The notes beneath the pieces were generated by a model. That model worked only from the letters and a program-made list of their open reading frames with translations. It searched no databases and had not been told where the DNA came from. A stretch of 24,831 nt of DNA from JAOUEE01 sp051011595. Lineage in GTDB: Bacteria > Actinomycetota > Acidimicrobiia > Acidimicrobiales > SHLQ01. The DNA is taken from NCBI GenBank assembly GCA_051011595.1, contig JBPCTQ010000236.1, positions 1 through 24,831 of the forward strand, read 5' to 3'. Made by a program: the position numbers and the translations under genes. Within the stretch, counting starts at the first letter, position 1. Each line of letters opens with the position of its first letter. Below are positions 8,202 to 16,300 of this stretch, piece by piece.

Positions 8202-9232
8202 CCGCACCCGCTATTGCCATCAATGGCCGTTTCCATCACCTCGAGCCCGGTGGGTACCAGCGTTACGCCACCGAGGTGAGTTCACGGCTCGACGAGGCCA
8301 CCGTGGTGCAACCGTCTCCTCGAAACGCACGAGGTATCCGCGGCCGTACCTGGGAGCAATGGGTGCTGGCCCAGCGAACCCAGAAGCAAGTGCTGTTCAG
8401 TCCGGCCGGATCCGGTCCTCTCACCCATCCCCGACACGTGGTGGTGCTGCACGATCTGCTCCCCCTCGACCGGCCCGAATGGTTCAGTCGGCGTGCTGCC
8501 CAGCTGCAGCGACGGTTCCTTCCTCAACTCCTCAACCGGGCGCAGAGGGTCATCGTCCCTTCCGCCGATGTGGCGGCGCGGGTCGCGCAGCGACTACCAC
8601 CCGTCGCCTCACGCACCACGGTCATCGCGCCGGCCGTCGGCGCACCCTTCGACCGCCGACCGCACCCCGCCCGCGTGGGTGCGATGGCCCAGCGACTCCA
8701 GCTTGGTCGCGGTCAACCCCTCGTGGGCGGGCTGATCGCGGCGTCGACCCGCAAGAACTCCCAACAGTTGCTCCGCGTGCTGGCCGAGGTCGGTCGGCGT
8801 ACCGGAGCGAGGGTGGCCGTGGCCGGTCATGTCGACGGCCCCCGGGTGGTGGCCGGCGACGAGCGGCCCCGCGATGGGAACGTCATCGACCTGGGCCCGA
8901 TCAAAGATCATGAGCTCGCCGCGTTCTACCACCTGATGACCGTCTTCGTGTCGCTCTCGCTCGGTGAGGGCTACGGCATGCCGATCGTCGAAGCCGCCGC
9001 GTGTGGGGCGTCCATCGTCACCACTCCGGTGCCGGCAGCCACCGAGCTGCTCGAGCAGCACTGCACCATCGTCGACCCCCTCGACACGGGCGGGGTCGTC
9101 GACGCGGTCGAACAGGCTCTACATGACCGGGATCCATCCACCACGCTCGCCCGCCAGGCCACGGCTCGGCGCTGGACCTGGCCCGACGCGAGCGCACGAA
9201 TCAACAACCTTCTCAAGGAGCTGAGTAGCTGA
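8198..9232 (+). CDS. GT4-family glycosyltransferase (344 aa)
   Basis: Third GT4 enzyme of the operon. The N-terminal MTAPAIAINGRFHHLEPGGYQRYATEV has the glycine-rich opening of this group. VVVLHDLLPLDRPEWFS is typical of mannosyltransferase-like GT4 proteins. GLIAASTRKNSQQLLR begins the C-terminal Rossmann domain, and EGYGMPIVE provides a complete E-x7-E motif (Glu257/Glu265). ATG at 8198 overlaps the previous stop (ATGA). The frame stays open further upstream, but that part lies inside the previous gene and lacks family sequence. The stop shares one base with the next ATG. The family is secure; the substrate is unknown. Confidence 0.9.
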   Translation: MTAPAIAINGRFHHLEPGGYQRYATEVSSRLDEATVVQPSPRNARGIRGRTWEQWVLAQRTQKQVLFSPAGSGPLTHPRHVVVLHDLLPLDRPEWFSRRAAQLQRRFLPQLLNRAQRVIVPSADVAARVAQRLPPVASRTTVIAPAVGAPFDRRPHPARVGAMAQRLQLGRGQPLVGGLIAASTRKNSQQLLRVLAEVGRRTGARVAVAGHVDGPRVVAGDERPRDGNVIDLGPIKDHELAAFYHLMTVFVSLSLGEGYGMPIVEAAACGASIVTTPVPAATELLEQHCTIVDPLDTGGVVDAVEQALHDRDPSTTLARQATARRWTWPDASARINNLLKELSS

Positions 9233-10638
9233 TGCTGAAACGATCAAACAAAAGAAACACCACCAAGAAGGAAGGGGCGCCAGCGGGTGAGCCCGCGCCG
9301 GCGCCGGGGGGCAACCAGAAGCGGCTGCTGATCCACGTCGGAACGGGCAAGACCGGCACCACCGCCATCCAGGAGGCGCTGGCCCGCAACGAGGATCGCC
9401 TCAAGGAGGCCGGCTACCACATCATCGAGAGCAACCGGGCCCGGGAGGGATCCTGCAAACACGGCGTGTCATGGCGCGACCACGATGACAGCAGCTGGAA
9501 GGCACTGGCGGCCGAGGCCGAGTCCCTGCGCGACTCCGACGCCGACGTGATCATCTCCAGCGAAGGGCTCTGGAACCAACAAGCCGACGTGTTCGAGTCC
9601 ATCAGGGACTTGTTCCCCGATTTCGCGCCGCAGGCCTACCTCTACGTTCGTGAGCAGGCCGAGTACATCCAGGCATTGGGGCTGCAGTTCTCCAAGGGCC
9701 GCCACGGTGACTCGACGCTCGACTTCCTCGACCCCGACGACCTGGCCGAGTACATGAACCGCCGCCCGGCGATGGACTACTACGACACCTGCGTGCGGCT
9801 CGAGGCCGGTCTCGGAGAAGGCGTCGTCACCGCCCGCCTGTTCTCCACCGACCGCCTGTACGAGAACGACATCGTCGCCGACTTCTTCCACCGGATCGGC
9901 TTCGACGGCCCCGTCGAGCGGCCCAGCGGTATCGTGAACGCCGGCATCAGCGTCGAACTGGCCCGCACCCTTGCCCGCTACGACACCGAGCCGCCCGAGG
10001 ACCTGAGGCGGATGGAGCTGCGCGACCTGGCCGCCAAGATGACCGTGAACGGCATCGGCACCAAATACTTCCTTCCTCGCGAGTACGTGGAGCAGCTCCG
10101 AGCCATCTACCGCGACAGCAACATCAAGTTCGCCACCGAGTACCTGCAGAACGGCGATGCCCTGCCCGAGGCCGAGGTGTGGAGGCCCGAGGGCGAGGAC
10201 CAGACCGAGGAGATCGAGGCGCTCCTGTTGAAGACGGCGTGTGACTTCCCCATGCTCCGTGAGGGCGGCTGGGGCAACCGACGCACCGGCATGCGCATGC
10301 TGGGCGAAGGCTTCAAGATCAAGGAACGGCCCCGGCCGCTCACCGGCACCATCGAAGGCGACGAGGCCATCATGCGGTTCCGCACCTCCAATGCGGTGCG
10401 GACCTGGCTCCACGACCAACTGCGACTCCAGATCAGCACACTCGACGACGAACCGCTGCGGACCGAGGTCTCGGTCAACGGCACCGATCTCGGCGAGTTC
10501 CTCCTGCCCGCTCAGGAGGTGGTTGTTCCCCTCGAGCTGATCGAGCCGTACGACCAGGTGGCCATGACCCTGCGACCGACGACACCGGACGAACGGGCGC
10601 CGATCATCGGCCTGACGTTCCCCGATCTCGTCGGCTGA
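9232..10638 (+). CDS. Sulfotransferase-like protein with C-terminal beta-rich domain (paralog B)
   Basis: The most canonical of the four paralogs. HVGTGKTGTTAIQEAL (residues 35-50, Lys40) is a textbook phosphosulfate-binding loop, and YVREQAEYIQALGLQ follows at the expected place. The helical middle contains GTKYFLPREYVEQLRAIYRDSN. The C-terminal beta-rich domain includes LRTEVSVNGTDLGEF. Unlike its relatives it has about 30 extra N-terminal residues, rich in Lys, Arg, Pro and Ala (MLKRSNKRNTTKKE...), written with unusually A-rich codons. AAGGAG lies 12 nt before the ATG, and the start shares one base with the upstream stop. A role in sulfation of the locus product is inferred. Confidence 0.75.
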   Translation: MLKRSNKRNTTKKEGAPAGEPAPAPGGNQKRLLIHVGTGKTGTTAIQEALARNEDRLKEAGYHIIESNRAREGSCKHGVSWRDHDDSSWKALAAEAESLRDSDADVIISSEGLWNQQADVFESIRDLFPDFAPQAYLYVREQAEYIQALGLQFSKGRHGDSTLDFLDPDDLAEYMNRRPAMDYYDTCVRLEAGLGEGVVTARLFSTDRLYENDIVADFFHRIGFDGPVERPSGIVNAGISVELARTLARYDTEPPEDLRRMELRDLAAKMTVNGIGTKYFLPREYVEQLRAIYRDSNIKFATEYLQNGDALPEAEVWRPEGEDQTEEIEALLLKTACDFPMLREGGWGNRRTGMRMLGEGFKIKERPRPLTGTIEGDEAIMRFRTSNAVRTWLHDQLRLQISTLDDEPLRTEVSVNGTDLGEFLLPAQEVVVPLELIEPYDQVAMTLRPTTPDERAPIIGLTFPDLVG

Positions 10639-10663
10639 ACCACCTTCGTCTGGCTGGGCCGCC

Positions 10664-11989
10664 ATGCGGATCGTCATCCACGTCGGAACCGAGAGTCCCG
10701 ACAGCTACGCGCTGCAACGAGCGCTGCCCCTCGACGCCGACCGGCTCGAGGAAGCAGGCGTGTACGTGCCCCACGCCGGTCGACCGGTACCGCACGTGGC
10801 CAAGATGGCATTGGGCTGGAAGAAGCCCAATCTCGATGCGTGGAACGCGTTGGCCGCCGAGCTCGACCAACTGGAGGGCTACGACACGGTGGTGGTGTCC
10901 CACGAGAGCCTGTGGAGCGAACCCAAACGGGCGCTGCTCCGGCTACGGGGCCTCTTTTCCGGTGCCGACCTCTCCATCGTGCTCTACCTGCGCGATCAGG
11001 CCGACTACCTCACCTACCGAGTGCTCGACTCCCAACGGCACGCCAGTCAACGCTTCGACCTGGCTGATGAGGACGCTCGGTCGGCGTTCATCGGACGGGT
11101 CACCCTCGACTACCTGACTGCGGTCCAGCAGCTGGCCGAGGTCTTCGGCCGCGAGTCGCTCGTTGTTGTTCCCGACTCCACCGGAAGTCGGGCCGACTAC
11201 GACGAGCTCGGCGACTTCTACCGCCGACTCGGAGTCGACGGCCCGGGCCGAGAGGCGGCCGCGATGCGAGCCGACCTGCTGCTCACTCCTGGTTTGGCCG
11301 CAGCCCTTCGTCGGGAGACCTCGGCCGACGGCGCCAACTACGCCGCGCTGCGCGAGGTGGCCCTTCGCCTGTCGACCGAGGGGATCGGTGCCCGACAAAT
11401 TCTCAAACCGGACGAGGTCCGCCGAATCCGACGGCGCCACGGACTCCACAACAGCCAGCTCAGCGACCGCTTCCTCGCCGGCCGACTGATCGAACCGGCC
11501 CAGCCCGATACGGGGCTGGCCGACCACCGAACGAGCGAGGAACTCCGACAACTGCTGGTCGACCATGCCCAGGCCGCGCCGCTTCTCACCAACGACTGGC
11601 TGGAATGCCCATCAACTTCGGTCGGGCCCTTCGCCACTGGATGGCGGTTCTGCGAGCTGGCGCCGGTCGCCAGATCGCCGCTCGTGGCGCGCATCGATGG
11701 ACCGGTTGGCACGCTGCGGTTCCGCGTTCCCTTCGACGAGGAGAACGCCGCCGGCCCGGACGGGCCGGTGCTGAACTTCGAGACCGAGCTCGACACCGCG
11801 CTCTCGTGTGAGGTGTCGGTCAACGGACGCTCACAGGGCATGATCGACATCGACATGACCGCTTCCATTCCGTTGGGTCGGGATGACAAGTCGCAGGGTG
11901 TGTACGAAGTCGAGATTCGCCCGGAGCAGGCCCAGCCGCTCGAGATCAACAGCCTGCGATTGCGCACCACTGATCTGGCGATGGCATGA
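10664..11989 (+). CDS. Sulfotransferase-like paralog C with a degenerate PAPS-binding loop
   Basis: Same fold and two-domain layout as its neighbours: YLRDQADYLTYRVLDSQRH, a helical middle with GARQILKPDEVRRIRRRHG, and a C-terminal beta-rich domain containing LSCEVSVNGRSQG. The N-terminal binding loop, however, reads HVGTESPDSYALQRAL where paralog B has HVGTGKTGTTAIQEAL. The Lys and the following Gly-Thr-Thr are all replaced (Ser11, Asp13, Ser14, Tyr15). In the family that Lys contacts the sulfonate donor, so catalysis is doubtful. The rest of the frame is intact with normal codon use, which argues for a maintained non-catalytic partner over decay. It starts 25 nt after paralog B, the only real gap in the operon, and overlaps paralog D by 4 nt. 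Confidence 0.68.
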   Translation: MRIVIHVGTESPDSYALQRALPLDADRLEEAGVYVPHAGRPVPHVAKMALGWKKPNLDAWNALAAELDQLEGYDTVVVSHESLWSEPKRALLRLRGLFSGADLSIVLYLRDQADYLTYRVLDSQRHASQRFDLADEDARSAFIGRVTLDYLTAVQQLAEVFGRESLVVVPDSTGSRADYDELGDFYRRLGVDGPGREAAAMRADLLLTPGLAAALRRETSADGANYAALREVALRLSTEGIGARQILKPDEVRRIRRRHGLHNSQLSDRFLAGRLIEPAQPDTGLADHRTSEELRQLLVDHAQAAPLLTNDWLECPSTSVGPFATGWRFCELAPVARSPLVARIDGPVGTLRFRVPFDEENAAGPDGPVLNFETELDTALSCEVSVNGRSQGMIDIDMTASIPLGRDDKSQGVYEVEIRPEQAQPLEINSLRLRTTDLAMA

Positions 11990-13320
11990 CCGATCGAGTG
12001 GTGTTCCACGTCGGCCTGGAGAAGGCCGGCTCGACCAGCATCCAGGAAGGCCTGGCCCAGCTCGAGCCGCGTCTGTTCGGCTACGGCGTGAAGCTCTCCG
12101 ACGCCGGCCGGAACCGCCCCACCATGGCTCGCAACATCTTGCCGTGGCGAGATCCCGACGCCGACGAATGGAACGTGCTGCGCAGGGAGCTCCGGCGAGC
12201 GGCGCCGTCGGTACACACGCTCGTGGTGTCGAACCAGGGCCTGTGGCGCCAGCGCGACCGAATACTCCAGCGCCTGCACCGTCTCCTCGACGGCCGAGAA
12301 ACAACGGTGGTGCTCTACGTGCGCGATCAGGCCGCGCTGTTGCAGTCGATGGCCATGCAATCTCACCGCAATCCCTCGAGGGCCTTCGAGTTCGACGACC
12401 CCTCCGTGTTCGCCGAGTTCGCCGCTCGTCGGGTCCCGAACTATCTCGAGGTGGGCGACCGCTTCGAGCAACTGTTGGGCGCCACCGTCGAAGCGCGGCT
12501 CTTCGATCCCGAGGCGTTCGTTCAGGGAGAGCTGTTGGCCGACTTCTTGTCCGTCCTGGTGCCCGACGTCGAATTCGCGCAACCGCCCGACCCTCACGCC
12601 AACCCTGGACTTGCTGCGGAGATCGCCCGGGTGCTGCACACTCCCGCGGTCGGCGCCCTGGGGGCCGACGCCGACGAGGTGATCGACGTGGCGTTGCGAC
12701 TCTCGGCCCAGTCGGAGTTCTCGAAGTACTTCCTCGATGAGGAGGCGGTAGGCCGCCTGCGCGAGGCGTGTCGCGATTCCAACCAGGAGTTCGTTGCTCG
12801 CTACCTACCCGAAGGAAGCGAGATCGGCGTTGGTCCGGCGTGGCGCACCGACGACCCCGACGATCACCTCGAGGCCGAGGACCTGGCCGCCCGAATCGGC
12901 GAGGAGCTGGCGTGGGCGCCCCCACTGGTGCCGGGCTGGCGGGGCCGGAGCGGACCCATCGAAGGTCTGTTCGCCGACGGTTGGAGCTTCGTCGATGTCA
13001 ACGGGAAGGCTGCGGCTCGCATGGTCGAACCATGGTCCTGTCTCCGGTTTCGCACCGACTTCCAGCGGGAGCGTTCGGCCAACGGTTCACTCGAGTTCCG
13101 GGTCACGGTCAACACCATCGAACCCACGCCGGTGCGGGTCAACGTCAACGGCGAGCCCATCGCCACCCTCGACCTCACCACCGACGCCATACCCCTGCCC
13201 GGCGCCGAACAGGCTGCCGGGAGGTGGGAGATCACGTTCGAGGCACCGCCAGGACCGCGCAACATCGAGGTCGCCGGCGTCGAGGTGGTCTACGGGCCGG
13301 CGGTGCGAGCCCGACTCTGA
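11986..13320 (+). CDS. Sulfotransferase-like protein with C-terminal beta-rich domain (paralog D)
   Basis: Last gene of the operon. The binding loop HVGLEKAGSTSIQEGL (residues 8-23) keeps Lys13 and Gly15-Ser-Thr. YVRDQAALLQSMAMQSHRNP supplies the likely 3'-phosphate-binding segment. EFSKYFLDEEAVGRLREACRD matches the helical segment seen in the other paralogs. The C-terminal domain contains RVNVNGEPIATLDL followed by a strand-rich end. ATG at 11986 overlaps the previous stop. The downstream neighbour is convergent, with only 29 nt between stops and no clear hairpin there. A catalytic role in glycan sulfation is plausible but not proven by sequence. Confidence 0.72.
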   Translation: MTDRVVFHVGLEKAGSTSIQEGLAQLEPRLFGYGVKLSDAGRNRPTMARNILPWRDPDADEWNVLRRELRRAAPSVHTLVVSNQGLWRQRDRILQRLHRLLDGRETTVVLYVRDQAALLQSMAMQSHRNPSRAFEFDDPSVFAEFAARRVPNYLEVGDRFEQLLGATVEARLFDPEAFVQGELLADFLSVLVPDVEFAQPPDPHANPGLAAEIARVLHTPAVGALGADADEVIDVALRLSAQSEFSKYFLDEEAVGRLREACRDSNQEFVARYLPEGSEIGVGPAWRTDDPDDHLEAEDLAARIGEELAWAPPLVPGWRGRSGPIEGLFADGWSFVDVNGKAAARMVEPWSCLRFRTDFQRERSANGSLEFRVTVNTIEPTPVRVNVNGEPIATLDLTTDAIPLPGAEQAAGRWEITFEAPPGPRNIEVAGVEVVYGPAVRARL

Positions 13321-13349
13321 CCGCGAGGGTCAACTCGCCGACTCACCGA

Positions 13350-16300
13350 TCACGGGTCGTCGTTGCCGATCACACCAGCTCCCAGACCGAAGAATGACGT
13401 GTCGAGCACCGCGTTCGACGAGGGATTCAGGAACCTGATCAGGAACCACTCACCCCACAGGAACTTGGGCTCGACGTCGGTGTCGCCGTAGACGGTCACC
13501 GGCACGGTCTGGACGGTCTCGCCGGGCAGGAAGACGAGCGTGTCGGGTACAGGACCGTCGTAGTCCACCCCGTCGGTGGCGAGGCCGTCACCGCATCCGT
13601 TGAACGTTTCGCAGGGCCAGTTGATGTAGTCGACCGTGATCGTCTCGGTGGAGGGCTCCGACAGCGTGATCGGAATCTCGAAGACGGTCGACCCGGCATC
13701 TCCCTCCGCCCCTCCGTAGCCCCCCGGGCTCAGGATCGGTCGAGCGTCGCTGCCGAGGACCTCGACGGCGTTCACGATCGGGCGGTTCTTGACGTTGCCG
13801 AAATCAACATCGACGATGCCGTCGCTGACCACCTGGAACGACTTCATGGTGGCGACCTGATGACCGACGTCGGCCACGATGTCGTAGTCGTCGAGGACGA
13901 GATTGCCATCGATCATCACGTCGAACTTCCGAGCACCGACGGTGCTGGTTCCGGCCGAGTTGTTGGCGAAGTACAACCGCACTTCGACGGTCTCGCCGGC
14001 GGCGGCGGGGAACTCCCACTCCATTTCGGGGAGGACGAGGGGGTCTTTCCGCTCGGTCTCGAACACCTCGATGGGCGTGGATGCCGGCACCGTTGCATCG
14101 GCCACCACCCCGGGGGCGAAGGTGGTGGTCTTCGAACCAGTGTTGTGGAGTGGGCTCGGATTGAACTTCGTGTCGACCGCCCAGTCCGGCCCGCCAGCGG
14201 TGGCGGTCACCGCCGGCCCCGCGGCGTTCACCCGGTAGAGCACCGTGCTGGCGCTCACACCGTCGGACACACCGAGCGTGAAGGCCTCGTTGTCGGTGCC
14301 GCCGTTGCCGTCGTCGGCCGTGACGGTGATGTTCGGGTACGAGCCGCGTTCCCCGACTGCGGGGCTGAACGTGAAGGTACCGCTGTTGTCGCCGTTGTCG
14401 ACGAAGGTGGCGAAGGGTGGGACGTTACCGGCGGCCAAGGCCACGGCGTCGCCGTTGGCGTCACTGGCGGTGACGGTGACGTCGAGCGTCTGCCCTTCGA
14501 GCATCGACTGGCTGCCGATCGGGGTGATCACCGGCGGCACGTTCCCCCCACCGAAGGGATCCAACTCGACCGTGAGCTGGTTGGAGACATTACCCGGCTC
14601 ACCATCGGTGCTGAGCAGCGTGGCGGCGAAGAGGTTGAGCCCCTCGGGTCCGGCATCGGTCAGCGTGACCGCCACGTCGACGAATCCCTGACCGCCCACG
14701 GTCGCGGTGTAGTGCTGCACCGAGATGGCGGAGTTCGTCTCGAATCCGTCGATGTCGTAGCCCGGCGGATCGATGTTGAGGACACTCTCGGCCCGGACCA
14801 GGCGCACGTCGGCACCGACCGGGCCGACAACACGGATGGTCTGAGCCGCCGCGGTCACCGAAGCCGGGTCGCCCGGTGCGCCCAGCAGCTGTATGGCCGG
14901 GGCGGCAGCCCGATCGACGTCGATGGTGGCCGTGCCACCGCCACTGCTACCCGCCGGTGGGTAGAGCTCGTTGCCCAACACTGTCCCGTCGGAGAAAGCC
15001 ACCGTCGCGACGGCGCCGGTGAGTTCGAGTCCCGAGATCTTCCCCGATCCCCCAGGACCCGGGCGGGCGGATCCCTTGATCGATGTGGGATCGAGATCGG
15101 CCGAGAAGGTCAGCACCTCACCGGGGTCGAAGTCGTCGAAGTTGAGGGTGGCCACATGCCAGCCATCGACGCCATCGAGTCCGTTGTTGGGCGAGGCGTA
15201 GGTGTGACCGAGGTATCCCACACCGGGATCGACGTCGATCTGCACGTCGCCGGCAGGCAGGTCACCGGCACCACCCAACTGGTCGAACACCACGTCGGGC
15301 AACAGCGCCGAGGTGGTGTCGAGCGACACCGAGGTGATCTGGGCTGATTGCGACACGTTCTCCACCGAGAAGGAGCCGGCGATGTGGGAGCTGACGTTCA
15401 GGCCGCCGGTCGGAGTGATGGCAACGTTCGCACCGACGTCACCCCCGCCGACCGACAACGGTCGGATGTCGAGCCGGTCGAAGGTGACCGGGAACGAGGC
15501 GCCCCCCGCCGCGCTGGATGTCGTGCCGAATGCGGTCGGATTGGTGAGCCACGCGGCCGGTACCGCCTGGGGGCCACCAACGTCGACCCGCGGGCCGGGG
15601 GTGCCACCGGAGTACTCCACATAGCTGGCCTGCACCGTGCCGGCCCCGGGATCGACGATGAAGAACAGGTCGATCGAATCCGGTCCCGGGATGGTGGTGG
15701 CACTGGTGGCCACCGGCGTGAAGGCGCCGCCGACCTCGACCCCCAGCTCGACGCCGGCGTCGGTGACGACCAGCTCGAGGTAGTCGTCCTGGGTGCCGGT
15801 ACCGAGGAAGAAGCCCATCTCCTGTCCGGGGCCGGGGGTGGCGCCGGTGAATGGGGCCGCCACCCGGAGCGAGGCCTCGAACGGATTGACCTGGGGTGCG
15901 ACCCCCACCTGGAAGCCGTATTCGGCGGTGTTGGTGAGATCCTCGGCCGTGCCCGGGCCGGCCGCGTCGATGGTGATGACACCGGCGGCGCCGCCAATGG
16001 TCATGGCGAAGGGATCGAAGAGATCGAGGTAATCGGTCCCGTTGGTCATGAGCCCGGTGAAGCCGAGCTCGAGGAGCCCGCCGGCAGGGGGACTGTTGTT
16101 CTCCCACTCGAAGGTGACGGGCAGGTTGGTGGCGGCACCGTTGGCCGGATCCACCGCGAACGGGTCGACGGTGTCGAGGAGTCCGTCGTTGTCGTCGTCG
16201 GGATCGTTGAGGTCGGACTCGAGGTCGCCGTCGTTGTCGGGCGGCACGTCGGCCGAGGAGCAGGGATCGGTGCTGTTGTCGATCTCGTCGGCGTTGTCGA

